The position numbers and the translations under genes are program-made. Positions 8,910-18,784 of a DNA stretch of 64,000 nt are shown here, one piece after another; within the stretch, counting starts at the first letter, position 1, and every line of letters begins with the position of its first letter. Source of the stretch: Granulicella aggregans (GTDB lineage: Bacteria > Acidobacteriota > Terriglobia > Terriglobales > Acidobacteriaceae); contig NZ_JACHIP010000013.1 of the NCBI RefSeq assembly GCF_014203275.1, forward strand, positions 1 through 64,000. The letters are read 5' to 3'. The notes under the pieces were generated by a model, which was given only the letters and a program-made list of their open reading frames with translations, ran no database searches and had not been told where the DNA came from.

Positions 8910-9164
8910 TTAATGGGGCAACAGCTTCTGCGCCCGCAATGACTCGACAAACTCGAGGACATCGCGTTCCACGATTTCTGGGGGAACTCCCGCTTCACTG
9001 GATAGGCTGGCGACAATCGTCTCTAGACTGTCGCCGCGCTCAAGTCCCTGCCATACAAAGGCACCGGTTGAGTTGAGCGTCGCAATCGACCCAAGCTTCG
9101 TGTCGAGGACGGCTGCGCCGTTCTGGTTCACGATGGTCCGTAGATGGGAGCTGCCGTTTATCAT
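8910..9164 (-). CDS. PqqD-like lasso B1 protein (leader recognition)
   Basis: This 84-residue PqqD-fold protein contains VLDTKLGSIATLNSTGAFVW followed by a helical C-terminus (GVPPEIVERDVLEFVESLRAQKLL). Such RiPP recognition elements bind the precursor leader and present it to B2 and the cyclase. It is the first gene of the minus-strand operon, 17 bp before the kinase. The region upstream (9165-9352) carries a 12-bp palindrome that could be an operator. Confidence 0.9.
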   Translation of the reverse strand: MINGSSHLRTIVNQNGAAVLDTKLGSIATLNSTGAFVWQGLERGDSLETIVASLSSEAGVPPEIVERDVLEFVESLRAQKLLPH

Positions 9165-9244
9165 GAGCGCACCTTACAGAGATCGTTCCTGAATCGTGAA
9201 CTGAGCTTACCTCGGTCTCGGCGCCCCGCAAGGGCAAACTGCCC

Positions 9245-9256
9245 GTTTGGCCAAAC
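9245..9256. promoter_or_regulatory. Palindrome upstream of lasso operon, candidate operator
   Basis: GTTTGGCCAAAC is a perfect 12-bp palindrome about 80 bp upstream of the PqqD start codon. A related half-site, TTTTGGCCAGA, occurs at about 9319-9329. Both lie in the gap between the lasso operon and the adjacent regulator gene. Binding by that regulator is a guess from position. Confidence 0.35.
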
Positions 9257-9352
9257 ATACTTCCATCGCTGAATCAACGGCAGTTACTAGCAAAAGTCGT
9301 GGTACCTAGCAATGAAGTTTTGGCCAGATCTACGCGTTCGTAGAAGTGATCT

Positions 9353-10999
9353 CTATACTGGGACGGCGACGCCGGAGACGCGGCTAACATCGCGAAGGTC
9401 ATCGGCGTCTAGCATTATCTTTGAGCTAACGTCTTTGGGATTTGCTAACAATACAAAACGATTTCCCTCGCGCACTAGCCGTCCGCAAATAATTTCCATC
9501 CCTCGCCGCAGCACATAGATTGGCTGTGACCAACCCTGTTTGCGAGCGTCCCCGCGCGTATCGGGGACGCTCGACAGCGGCTCCAGAAGCATCCAGGATC
9601 CAGGCTTGATCACCGGATTCAGCCCCTCAATCGCTTTCTCCTTCGCCAATCGAATTACGCGGTCGTCCCAGATACGAAGCTTGGGAAACTTTACTGCCAG
9701 CAACGATGGCCATTCCGCGAACTCTTGTCGTCGAGTCTCCCAGACTTCCCTTGGTATCGGTGTGCTTGCTATCAGGGGTGAAACCAAAAGGTCGGCGTAG
9801 GTTTTCGTCATCAGCAAAAATTCGAGTGAAAAGCGGCTAGTGTCGCGAATCGTGTAGCCCCCGGATTGCAAGGCGTCCGTATAGCGCGTGGAGTGCATCA
9901 GTGCCAGCGTTAGGAGTACATCAACGTGCGGTTCCGACCGATTCGGACTGCGATACCGACGCAAGGTGCGTTCGCTGACTTTCGATCTAAATTCCATCTC
10001 AAGAAACTGTCGAACGGATCGCTCCTCGTCATGTGATCGCTGGAACCGTCTATACATCGTGGCAAGCAACCGATCTCGAGTCTCATGCTCCCAGGGAAGT
10101 AAGAGTTCGCCGCTACCATGGTATTTAGCAAGAGAGACTGTCGAATACTCGGGCAGAGGCAACTGCGTAGCAAACATGCGGATGCGACCGGCGATGCGAA
10201 CTGAGCCAGGGTAGGAGAACTCCTGCGGGCCAGCGTAGGTTCGTTCAGAGGTCAGAAGGTAGAGCTTGCCCCGGATGACCATGCATCCGCTACAACGGTA
10301 GCCGTTGGGGAATTGAAGCAGATAGATGGAGCGCGGCTGCGGCTGGCGCAACTCTTCCGCATCTATAGGCTCAACCAATGCCACCGCTCCCGGCGGGAGA
10401 CTCGATCCAAGACTGTCTTCTGTTCCGACTTGGACGTAGAACGCGTGAGGACGGCGCCACATTGCTCCCCTCAACGAACGCATAGGGACATCGCGCTGCC
10501 AGCTTCGTACCAGCTCGCGAAGTGTGCTGTCCGATGTGAAGCTTTCTGCGGGAGCCAGATTTAACGGCACGTCCGACAGCCTGTCTCTTTCGAAGGTGTA
10601 GGATTCCACGATCCGAGTGCGTCCTGCATTGAGTTGGCGGTCGTAATCTCCGAACACGCCCAAATCGTAACCAAACAGCCGATGTGCACCTTCGACCGTC
10701 AACGAAAACATGTCGGCGATCTCAAGTAACATGCTTAATGTGGGGTGCTCTCTCATCCGATGGAGGTTTGAGAGCAGGTTTTTCGTAAGGAGTTCGCGTC
10801 GTTCGGCGGCATGGCGCTCGCGACTGTTCGATGGTGTGATCTGCCGGTGCAGGTCACGCAGGTGCTCTAAGGCATCAGAGATCTCACTACGGGGAACGGG
10901 TCGATACACAGCGATGGCCCTCTCCTCAAAAGACTCAATTGCGGAGATGCGACATTGCAGATACAGGAACCGTATGCCACCGTCGGGTGGGTGACACAC
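9353..10999 (-). CDS. Large regulator with two HTH/S24-like halves
   Basis: The protein has up to 548 residues. The GTG at 10999 is the farthest start; the true start may lie within the next 35 codons. The first half has a helical segment (LSMLLEIADMFSLTVEGAHRL) and then a LexA/S24-like beta domain (FYVQVGTEDSLGSSLPPGA ... GSVRIAGRIRMFA). The second half repeats this plan: helices around SERTLRRYRSPNRSEPHVDV, then a beta domain (KPGSWMLLEP ... VSRVSGVAVPV). Neither beta domain shows a clear Ser/Lys dyad in the expected context, so self-cleavage is unlikely. Its position upstream of the lasso operon on the same strand suggests a regulatory role. The HTH/S24 call rests on pattern only. Confidence 0.6.
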   Translation of the reverse strand: MCHPPDGGIRFLYLQCRISAIESFEERAIAVYRPVPRSEISDALEHLRDLHRQITPSNSRERHAAERRELLTKNLLSNLHRMREHPTLSMLLEIADMFSLTVEGAHRLFGYDLGVFGDYDRQLNAGRTRIVESYTFERDRLSDVPLNLAPAESFTSDSTLRELVRSWQRDVPMRSLRGAMWRRPHAFYVQVGTEDSLGSSLPPGAVALVEPIDAEELRQPQPRSIYLLQFPNGYRCSGCMVIRGKLYLLTSERTYAGPQEFSYPGSVRIAGRIRMFATQLPLPEYSTVSLAKYHGSGELLLPWEHETRDRLLATMYRRFQRSHDEERSVRQFLEMEFRSKVSERTLRRYRSPNRSEPHVDVLLTLALMHSTRYTDALQSGGYTIRDTSRFSLEFLLMTKTYADLLVSPLIASTPIPREVWETRRQEFAEWPSLLAVKFPKLRIWDDRVIRLAKEKAIEGLNPVIKPGSWMLLEPLSSVPDTRGDARKQGWSQPIYVLRRGMEIICGRLVREGNRFVLLANPKDVSSKIMLDADDLRDVSRVSGVAVPV

Positions 11000-11397
11000 A
11001 ATCGAATCCTTGCTATTAGAACCAGCAAAACGGATATTGCATCATTGGCAGCTTTGCTGAATAAAGCGTTGGTACCGGCTATGACGTTTCTTGCAAGTTT
11101 GCCTTGACTGCGCGGAATCTGCAAGGAGGGGCAGAGCTTCCGAATGGGAACACATGGCACATCACGTATAGCGTCGGCATCGGGTTTGTGCAGAGCCGAG
11201 CATCGATCTGAGATACCTGCTGCACTTGAGACGAGCTCGGGACCGGCGGACTCTTGTCCTAACCCATCGTTGGGAGAATGTGATATCGCGCGTGGCGTGC
11301 TTGGCATTGCCGAAGTGTTTCACGCAGTCAGCAGCCATTTGAACACTTTGCGTCAGCTCCTCAGCTGTGGCAAGGCAGTGATCCTGCCACCGGACGG

Positions 11398-11553
11398 ATG
11401 GTGCGGATCCTCGGCGCCGTCGATGCCTACACGCGCGAGTGTCTGGCGCTGGAAGCCGACACCAGCCAGGGAAGTGCTCGTGTGACGCGAGTGCTGGAGA
11501 GTCTCATCGCCGAGCGTTGCCGCCCCGAGAAGTACGCTCGGACAACGTACTAA
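11398..11553 (+). pseudogene. IS3-family transposase (OrfB) fragment
   Basis: The 51-codon frame reads VDAYTRECLALEADTSQGS and RVLESLIAERCRPEKY, the part of the IS3 OrfB DDE domain around its first catalytic Asp (DAYTREC). The following catalytic Asp and Glu regions and all flanking parts are gone, so this is a dead fragment. No terminal repeats were seen nearby. Confidence 0.75.
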
Positions 11554-11643
11554 CACAGGAAGGAAAAGCTGGAAAGAAGAGAAGATCCCTTAGCATCAAG
11601 TATGGGATGTGCTTGACGACGACTGTACCCTGCACATCCTCAT

Positions 11644-11928
11644 TTATTCATTTTCCTGACCACGCGTCGGAAGATACAGAATAGCCGCGCCTTTCAACCC
11701 AGCGAACGCCTTTGGCAACAGCGGCTGAATGTCTACGTTGACAGATGTCTTATTCAGGTATAACCAGCGACCCTCTTCTGTAAGAATCAAGGGTAATTTA
11801 GCTTCTGATTCGTTGAGTTTGGGTTCGCCAAGCCTTTGCCTAACTTCATTAATTGTAAGGAGCCCGGTTTCAACATACCGTTTGAGCCTCCTGACATGTT
11901 TACGAGATAAGGTCATTTGGTTGCACAT
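11644..11928 (-). CDS. Hypothetical 94-aa ORF
   Basis: I do not recognise this protein. It has a basic N-terminus (SRKHVRRLKRYVETG), a segment INEVRQRLGEPKL that superficially resembles the C-terminal motif of phage portal proteins, and a beta-rich remainder. No strong ribosome-binding site precedes the ATG. It may be a remnant or not expressed. Confidence 0.3.
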   Translation of the reverse strand: MCNQMTLSRKHVRRLKRYVETGLLTINEVRQRLGEPKLNESEAKLPLILTEEGRWLYLNKTSVNVDIQPLLPKAFAGLKGAAILYLPTRGQENE

Positions 11929-12605
11929 CCGCTTCGGGTTAAAGGTTAGGCCGCCTAATCATACTGGCCGTTGCGAACCACATCGGGAGAAACAGCCGAG
12001 GATAAACATCCTTAAAGGGTGGAGCGGGCGCCCTCCGCCTCGCTGGCATCTTAGACGCGGCCATGTGGGCTAGACAAGTGGGTAGCTTGGATCATCTCGT
12101 GTCGCTGTCTTGCACAAATATCTGGCCTAGTTTGGCTGAAGCTGAGAACTGTTGCGGTTCATGATCGATTCGCGGGCGGCGGCCCAAGCCGATGCAAGTC
12201 TCTGTTTTTGTTTGTGAATGCACGGAAAGGCCGCTTACGACCTGCCCTCATCACCCGGCTGTGAAAAAGCCTTGACTACACCAATTTGGCTGGAGGCTAC
12301 GCTCGATGATTCTGACAGGGACGCGCCGGTAAAAGCGTATTTGGCGGCCACCGCCAAGAGGTCCTCATGAGAAGATTATCTTTGGCGCGTATGAGGATGC
12401 CCAGAGCTAAGAGACGGAAGCGATAAATAACATTTCGGCCTCTGGTTGCCAACGGTGTAGACAACGTTGTCATTTCCTAAACACTTCTGTATTGTTCCTG
12501 TATAGATCGACCGCAGACTGCCGCCACCCCTTAGACCAAAGGCTGAAAAGAGCCTTGACAGCCCTCGGTTGAGACTTAATTCAATGTTCGCGACTTGAGG
12601 GCGAG

Positions 12606-15600
12606 ATGATTCAAATGCGTACCTTCAGTTGGGTAATGTGCAAAATGCTCGCGGTGTTTGCGCTGATTCCGCTTCTTCAAGCTCAACAAGCGGTGATGCC
12701 GTCAGAGGTGGAGAACGAGCAGGTCCTAGGTATCAACAAGGAGCCCTACCACGCCACATTGATGCCGTATAAGGACCGGAGCGAGGCGCTATTGGCTAAA
12801 CGAAGCGCCTCAACCTGGGCTCGAAGTTTGAATGGCCAGTGGAAATTTCATTGGGTTCCGCGGCCTGAGGAGCGCCCTGTCGACTTCTACAAGCCGAGCT
12901 TCGATGTGAGCGCCTGGAAGGAGATTCCCGTCCCGTCCAACATGGAGATCCAGGGTTACGGAACGCCGATCTATACCAATTTCACCTACCCGTTCAAGAA
13001 GGATTGGCCCAGGGTGACCAGCGAGCCGCCCAAGGAATATACGGCTTTCCTCGAACGCGATCCGGTCGGGAGCTACCGGCGCGAGTTCGAGGTTCCTTCG
13101 ACGTGGAATGGGCGGCGCATCTTTATTTCGTTCGACGGTGTCGACGCCGGCTTTTTCGTGTGGGTTAACGGAAAGAAGGTGGGATATAGCGTGAACAGCC
13201 GCAATCCGGCGGAGTTCGACCTGTCGTCCTATGTGGTTGCCGGGCAAAAAAATTTGCTTGCGGTCGAAGTGTACCGGTATACAGCCGGCAGCTACATGGA
13301 GGACCAGGACATGTGGCGGCTGAGCGGTATTTTCCGCAATGTCACGCTGTGGAGCGCGCCGCAGGTCCATGTGCGGGATTTCGCCTTGACGACAGATCTG
13401 GACTCGCGCTATCGCGATGGCATTCTGAGCGTGACCGCCAAGATCAAGAACTACTCGACCGTGACTCAGCCGGCGCGTCGCCTGCAGATTGAACTGGTGA
13501 CGCGGAACGGAGCGAGCATCATCGCACAGACATCTGTAACGGTACCCGGGCTAGCGCCTGGGGAGGAGCAGGCTGTGTCGACCTCGCTTGCGGCCGCAAA
13601 TCCTGCGAAATGGACCGCGGAGACACCTAACCTTTACACGGTGGTTTTATCGTTGGGAGGCGACGCAACGTCCGCGGAAGTTCTATCCGCGCGCACTGGA
13701 TTTCGCAAGATCGAGATCAAGGATGCCGTATTCACGATCAACGGGGTGCCGGTGAAGTTGAAGGGGGCGAACCGCCACGAGAACTGGCCCGACACAGGAC
13801 ACTACGTCTCGGAAGATCGGATGGTCCGGGACCTCGAGCTGCTGAAGCAGGTCAATGCGAACCATGTTCGGACGTCGCACTATACGGACGACCCACGATG
13901 GTATGAACTCGCTGACGAATACGGAATCTACCTGGTGGCCGAGGCGAACGTCGAGTGTCACGGGTATATGAACGTGCTCGACCGGGAGCCGCGATACGAG
14001 AAGAGCATCGTCGACCGCAACGTCGCCAACGTCGAAAACATGAAGAACCATCCGTCGGTGGTGGTATGGTCGCTGGGCAACGAATGCGGCGGCGGCAATA
14101 GCTTCAAGACGGCGCTGGCGGCGGTCAAGGCAATCGATTCTACTCGGCCCACCCACTATGAGCCGTTCGGGGGTGGGCCGGACTTGCCCACGGATATTGA
14201 AAGCCACATGTACACCAACCCGACGGAGCTGCTACGCGTGGGAGAGGATTCTAAGCGGACCAAACCCTTGTACCTTTGCGAGTACGCCCACGCCATGAAC
14301 AATTCGATGGGCTCGGTGGGCGACTACAACGATCTTTTCGACAAGTATCCAACGCTAATGGGCGGCGCGATTTGGGAGTGGGAGGATCAGGGGCTGTGGA
14401 ACGGCCGCGACCCCAACCACCAGTACATGGCCTATGGTGGCGGCTTCGGAGATTTTCCGAACGACAAATACTTCATCCACAAAGGCGTGGTCTTTTCCGA
14501 CCGATCGCCGAAGCCTCACTATCCCGAGTTGAAGCGGGTCTATCAGTGGATAAGCTTCACTGCCATCGACGTCGAACACGGAAAGATCGGTATCCACAAC
14601 CGGTACGCGTTTACCAACCTCAGCAAGTTCGTGCCGCATTGGACGTTGAGCGAAGACGGCGTGACCATTGATCAGGGTACGCTCGCGCCTATCGATCTAG
14701 CGCCGGGCTCAACCAAAGAGATTACGCTGCCCGTTAAGCTCGCGTCGCCGAGAGCGGGTCGCGAATACTTTGTCCAATTCTCGTTCGAGCTGGCCAAGCC
14801 GGAGATGTGGGCCAAGACCGGTTATGCAGTGGCCACGGACCAATTTGAGATTCTCGCGGCGCCCTCGGTAAAAACCATGGTTGCGCAGTCTGCCGGACCT
14901 TTGAATTTGAACCAGGACGACAAATCGATCACGGTGGAAGGGGATCGATTCAGCGTCGTGTTCGACAAGCTTCAGGGTACGATCTCGCAGATTACGCGCA
15001 GCAGCATGGCGATGTTGGTTTCCGGTGGAGGGCCGAAGCTTTATCTATGGCGGGCACCTCATCGCAACGATGACCAATGGGCATCGATGTCGTGGGACAA
15101 GTATGGAGTCAACTCCCTGCAGACGATAGTGAAAGATATCAAGGCGACGCAGCTGAGCGATTCGTCGATTGTTGTCGAGGCGACCCTGCTTGAGCAAGGG
15201 CGTGAAGGATGGTCGGCAACCTTTACTACTGCTTACGCCATCTCGGGCGATGGTTCCATTGCGGTGAAAAATAACTTTGTTCCCGTGGGGGAAAAGATAC
15301 CTCTGGCTAGAATCGGTGTGCGCTTAATGCTGAACAAGAGCCTAGACCGCCTTACCTATCTTGGACGCGGACCGATGGAGAACTACTCGGACCGGGATCG
15401 CGGATCGGATGTCGGCTTATATTCGAGTTCGGTGCTGGAGCAACTGACGCCGTATCCGAAGCCGATGGAAGCGGGAAACCACGAGGATATCCGATGGGCC
15501 GCCCTGGGCGGAGCCGGCCTGCCGACACTGGTGGCGGTTAGCGAGGGCAAGCTGCTGCAGGTTTCCGCGCTTCCGCTGATGGATGAACAGCTCGAAGCTC

Positions 15601-15842
15601 CCGCTCATTCGGAGGATCTGCCGCCGAGCACGTCCACGGTGCTCACGCTGGATACGAAGACGCTGGGTGTAGGGTCGAACAGCTGCGGCCCGAAGCCTCT
15701 ACCCCAATATATGGTCTGGTCCGAGCCGACCGAGTTTTCCTACGTGCTTCGTCTTCTGCCGGTTGGAGACCACAACCTATCCGATGCCGCCAGATTGCCT
15801 GTTTCCAACCAGTCCAGCCCAACTGTCAATAGCCAGAAATAG
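12606..15842 (+). CDS. Secreted GH2 beta-galactosidase
   Basis: The 1078-residue protein starts with a signal peptide (LAVFALIPLLQAQ). It then shows the LacZ-type domain order: jelly-roll sugar-binding domain (residues about 60-260, NGQWKFHW, VPSNMEIQGYG), Ig-like domain, TIM barrel (KLKGANRHENWPDTGHYVSE) and C-terminal domains (YLGRGPMENYSDR). The acid/base is Glu493 in GNECGGGN and the nucleophile Glu559 in LCEYAHAMNNS. Length and motifs match GH2 beta-galactosidases, which release terminal beta-galactose in the periplasm or outside. A frameshifted GH43 remnant follows, suggesting this was once part of a larger polysaccharide-degradation locus. No dedicated regulator adjoins it. Confidence 0.95.
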   Translation: MIQMRTFSWVMCKMLAVFALIPLLQAQQAVMPSEVENEQVLGINKEPYHATLMPYKDRSEALLAKRSASTWARSLNGQWKFHWVPRPEERPVDFYKPSFDVSAWKEIPVPSNMEIQGYGTPIYTNFTYPFKKDWPRVTSEPPKEYTAFLERDPVGSYRREFEVPSTWNGRRIFISFDGVDAGFFVWVNGKKVGYSVNSRNPAEFDLSSYVVAGQKNLLAVEVYRYTAGSYMEDQDMWRLSGIFRNVTLWSAPQVHVRDFALTTDLDSRYRDGILSVTAKIKNYSTVTQPARRLQIELVTRNGASIIAQTSVTVPGLAPGEEQAVSTSLAAANPAKWTAETPNLYTVVLSLGGDATSAEVLSARTGFRKIEIKDAVFTINGVPVKLKGANRHENWPDTGHYVSEDRMVRDLELLKQVNANHVRTSHYTDDPRWYELADEYGIYLVAEANVECHGYMNVLDREPRYEKSIVDRNVANVENMKNHPSVVVWSLGNECGGGNSFKTALAAVKAIDSTRPTHYEPFGGGPDLPTDIESHMYTNPTELLRVGEDSKRTKPLYLCEYAHAMNNSMGSVGDYNDLFDKYPTLMGGAIWEWEDQGLWNGRDPNHQYMAYGGGFGDFPNDKYFIHKGVVFSDRSPKPHYPELKRVYQWISFTAIDVEHGKIGIHNRYAFTNLSKFVPHWTLSEDGVTIDQGTLAPIDLAPGSTKEITLPVKLASPRAGREYFVQFSFELAKPEMWAKTGYAVATDQFEILAAPSVKTMVAQSAGPLNLNQDDKSITVEGDRFSVVFDKLQGTISQITRSSMAMLVSGGGPKLYLWRAPHRNDDQWASMSWDKYGVNSLQTIVKDIKATQLSDSSIVVEATLLEQGREGWSATFTTAYAISGDGSIAVKNNFVPVGEKIPLARIGVRLMLNKSLDRLTYLGRGPMENYSDRDRGSDVGLYSSSVLEQLTPYPKPMEAGNHEDIRWAALGGAGLPTLVAVSEGKLLQVSALPLMDEQLEAPAHSEDLPPSTSTVLTLDTKTLGVGSNSCGPKPLPQYMVWSEPTEFSYVLRLLPVGDHNLSDAARLPVSNQSSPTVNSQK

Positions 15843-16801
15843 GCGGTTCGTCGATTCTGCATCGGGAGTGCCCTGTTGAGTTTCAGGTCCGTTTGAATGA
15901 ATCCTCGCTGGTCCAGACAGCGGTTCGGCTGCGGCTGCCGGACTGGTCAGCGCGTGGCCGGATCTGTCCGCGGTCTGTCCGCCACCGACTAGCCCGGGAC
16001 ATACTTGAACCCGGTCATCTCGGGCGCCATCCCGATGCGGGCGCCATCCGCGTCGGGAAGGACTACTACCTCATTCATACAACCGACCATTAGATCCTCC
16101 CGACAGGGGCATACCGCCCAGCGAACGATTTCCTCGCACTTGCGAAGATTTGGTTCGCTGCTAGCTGGTGGGAGGGATTCAGCATCGGGCCCGTCTCTGT
16201 TCGCGACTAGCATTGAGGAATGATGGCACCGACCCTGAAGATCATTGGTGTATATCAGCCTCATATCTGTGCGGAGGCCTGGAGAGAGAGCAACATCAGG
16301 TCACGGACAATGAAACTTACACGCAAGAGCACTTCGACAAAGCTTGTACTCATCGAAGCCGTCGTGGACGGCTAAAACGAGCCTTTTGATATGGGCGGGT
16401 TCGTGCAGGGGGACTCTGAGTCTCCGGATGATCGCATCCGGATGCAAGTGAAATATGACGAGGAGTCTCTCAGAAGGCGGCGATACCCTAAGGAACCGGA
16501 AGATAAATTGCATTTCCAGAACGGGACCGCTTAGATTTGCGGTCTGCCTCCATAACTTTCTTCCCGGCGAGTTCTGAGATGGCAGCAGGGCGAAGTAATA
16601 TGCCGCCCGTTCAAGATATCCCCCTTCGCCTGCTGCTTTTGATGCCACACAACTTATTCGGCTCGTAGGAGTGCTAAAACCGACGTGATTCCAGAGGGCA
16701 GAACAAGTTGTAGATGGGAAGACATTCGTTGGATAGCCATTCGCCCACCAAAAGGTCCATGCTTCGAATTACTTGCCGGGCGGTCAGGGGATCGACATAT
16801 C
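15843..16801. other. Intergenic stretch with GH43 remnant
   Basis: Apart from the GH43 scrap at 16002-16093, no further coding sequence could be recognised on either strand. The right part presumably contains the promoter of the GGDEF-EAL gene. Confidence 0.4.
16002..16093 (+). pseudogene. GH43 remnant with one-base deletion
   Basis: Translation gives YLNPVISG in one frame and then HPDAGAIRVGKDYYLIHTTDH in the next. This matches the N-terminus of the intact GH43 protein at 51182-52738 (NPVIAG, DHPDAGALRVGSDYYLVHTTDH). Losing a single A from an ancestral GACCAT (at about 16024) explains the frame change; a TAG then ends the fragment. The rest of the gene is absent. Confidence 0.8.
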
Positions 16802-18784
16802 ATGAAGCATTGGAGAAAAAACCCGAGCGTTCAATGCCTAACGCTGGCTCTCAGCACCACAATCTTCGGAATCACTGTTGGTCTATGCTTTCCGCCGGAG
16901 ATGATTCGCCGATTCCACACCGGCGGGAGTGCTCTGATGACAATGGTAAGCAGCGTTTCCTTGCTTCTTGTTATCAGGATCATAGCGCTCAGATCCAAGC
17001 AGGACAGCAAAAACCAGATAGATCACGACCTCCTAGAGGCCTTCCTAAACCACATCCCAGATAACGTGTTTTTCAAGGATCGAGACAGTCGGTTTGTGCG
17101 CATCAGCCGCGCAATGGCCGACTATATTGGACTCCCTGATCCGAAGCTGGCAGAGGGGAAACTTGATTCCGATATATTCAGTCCGGAGCACGCCGGCCAG
17201 GCCCTCGCGGATGAGCGTGAAATTATTCGTACAGGTCAGCCTCAGATTGGTGTCGAAGAGAAGGAGACTTGGCCGGATGGTCGAGAGAGCTGGGTGCTAA
17301 CAAACAAATTACCACTGACCGACCACTGCGGTCAGATCATTGGCACGATGGGAATCGCCCGTAACATTACTGACTGGAAGCTGGCTGAACAACGCCTTCA
17401 GCACATGGCGCTTCATGACGCGCTGACCGGGCTTCCAAATCGAGTCCTTCTGCAGGATCGTCTCTTGCAGGCAATAGCTTTAGCTCGTCGCTCTAAGAAC
17501 TCAGTGGCAGTCCTCATGGTGGATCTGGACCGTTTCAAAAATGTCAACGATTTTTTCGGTCATAATGTGGGCGACCGTCTCCTAGTAGGCGTTGCTGCCC
17601 GCTTACGAGCCACCTTGAGAGAGAGCGACATTTTAGCGCGATTGGGCGGAGATGAATTTGTCATCGTGGTTCCTCTCGTCCTTGCAGACGGGGATGTCGA
17701 GACAGTGGCAAACAAAGTGATTGCTGCACTATGCGAACCGTTTCAACTCGAGGGACATACTTTACAGATAGGCACCAGCGTCGGAATCTCCCTTTTCCCG
17801 GCCGACGGAGCCGATGCGACAACCCTGCTGCAGTTTTCAGATGCTGCAATGTACGAAGCTAAGAAGAAGGGGGGCGGGACCTATTGCTTCTTCACGTCAG
17901 AACTTGCGAATGCTTTACGACGACGCCAGACGCTGGAAAAGAACTTGCACGGAGCATGTTCTCGAGGTGAATTTGCCGTCCATTACCAACCGCTTATATC
18001 GACTAGCTCAGGGCAAGTGACGGGTGTTGAGGCGCTGTTGCGGTGGAATCATCCAGAAGAGGGGTTGATCTCGCCGATCGAGTTTATTCCGAGACTGGAA
18101 GATTTGGGATTGATGGTAGATGTGGGAGATTGGGTTCTAAAAACGGCATGTCTCCAAATCATGTCATGGAGAAAGAAAGGGATTACGATCCCTCGTGTCG
18201 CGGTCAATGTGTCGGCGCAACAATTTTATAGAGGGGACCTTGCGCGGAGCGTCGAACAAATATTATGTGAGACGGGACTGCGTCCAGATTGCCTGGAACT
18301 GGAATTGACGGAAAGCCTGACACTCGATGATTCTGCGATCACTATCGAAATCATGCAGAGTCTCAAAGGAATCGGGGTGAGCCTCTCGCTTGACGATTTC
18401 GGCACCGGGTGGTCGTCGCTATCGTATCTAAGACAATTTCCTATCGATCGGCTCAAGATCGATAAATCATTCCTGCGAGATATTTCCTCTGATCCAGCCG
18501 CAGCTAGGATCGCTCGGAGCATTCTTGATCTGGGAAATAACCTCGGACTCAGTTGCATAGGCGAAGGAGTCGAAACCTGGGTGCAACGTGAATATCTCTA
18601 CGAGCAGGGATGCGAGGAAATGCAGGGATTTCTATTTAGCCGCGCATTACCTCCGGATGATTGCGGGGAGCTGTTGCGTTCGTGGGAACCATGGAAAACA
18701 GAGGATCCAGAAATTCCGGAGACTAGCCTCCCGATTGAAGAGGTCAGTTTAACCCGCGTTGTCGGCCCGGCAATTTGCAGTTAA
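16802..18784 (+). CDS. PAS-GGDEF-EAL cyclic-di-GMP protein
   Basis: ATG 16802 (660 residues) is preferred over the upstream GTG 16685 because it follows an AGGGGAT-like site and is immediately followed by the membrane region. Two hydrophobic segments (LTLALSTTIFGITVGLCF; LMTMVSSVSLLLVIRIIAL) precede a PAS domain (FLNHIPDNVFFKDRDSRFVR ... GTMGIARNITDWK). GGDEF is intact at residues 282-286 and EAL at 410-412 (GVEALLRWNHP), with the downstream DDFGTGWSSLSYL loop also present. Both synthesis and hydrolysis of cyclic di-GMP are therefore possible; the net activity cannot be read from sequence. It stands alone, so the controlled process is unknown. Confidence 0.93.
   Translation: MKHWRKNPSVQCLTLALSTTIFGITVGLCFPPEMIRRFHTGGSALMTMVSSVSLLLVIRIIALRSKQDSKNQIDHDLLEAFLNHIPDNVFFKDRDSRFVRISRAMADYIGLPDPKLAEGKLDSDIFSPEHAGQALADEREIIRTGQPQIGVEEKETWPDGRESWVLTNKLPLTDHCGQIIGTMGIARNITDWKLAEQRLQHMALHDALTGLPNRVLLQDRLLQAIALARRSKNSVAVLMVDLDRFKNVNDFFGHNVGDRLLVGVAARLRATLRESDILARLGGDEFVIVVPLVLADGDVETVANKVIAALCEPFQLEGHTLQIGTSVGISLFPADGADATTLLQFSDAAMYEAKKKGGGTYCFFTSELANALRRRQTLEKNLHGACSRGEFAVHYQPLISTSSGQVTGVEALLRWNHPEEGLISPIEFIPRLEDLGLMVDVGDWVLKTACLQIMSWRKKGITIPRVAVNVSAQQFYRGDLARSVEQILCETGLRPDCLELELTESLTLDDSAITIEIMQSLKGIGVSLSLDDFGTGWSSLSYLRQFPIDRLKIDKSFLRDISSDPAAARIARSILDLGNNLGLSCIGEGVETWVQREYLYEQGCEEMQGFLFSRALPPDDCGELLRSWEPWKTEDPEIPETSLPIEEVSLTRVVGPAICS

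Larger units (their letters stand above)
11000..12605. other. 1.6-kb gene-poor accessory stretch
   Basis: Apart from an IS3 transposase scrap (11398-11553) and a doubtful 94-codon ORF (11644-11928), I see no convincing coding sequence. The stretch separates the lasso locus from a beta-galactosidase gene and probably holds the promoter of the latter, but no clear -35/-10 pair stood out. Confidence 0.5.

Noticed and set aside
9229..9244. AGGGCAAACTGCCC resembling a piece of the c-di-GMP (GEMM) riboswitch
   Set aside because: Only the short core word matches; the required flanking helices and GNRA loop are absent and the orientation does not lead into a gene.
11644..11928. Phage portal-like C-terminal motif in the 94-residue ORF
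   Set aside because: The resemblance is limited to one short motif, there are no other phage genes, and the ORF lacks a ribosome site. It is kept only as a hypothetical ORF.
13683..14207. Long antisense frames within the beta-galactosidase and other large genes
   Set aside because: These are shadows produced by the GC-rich codon use of the genes on the other strand.
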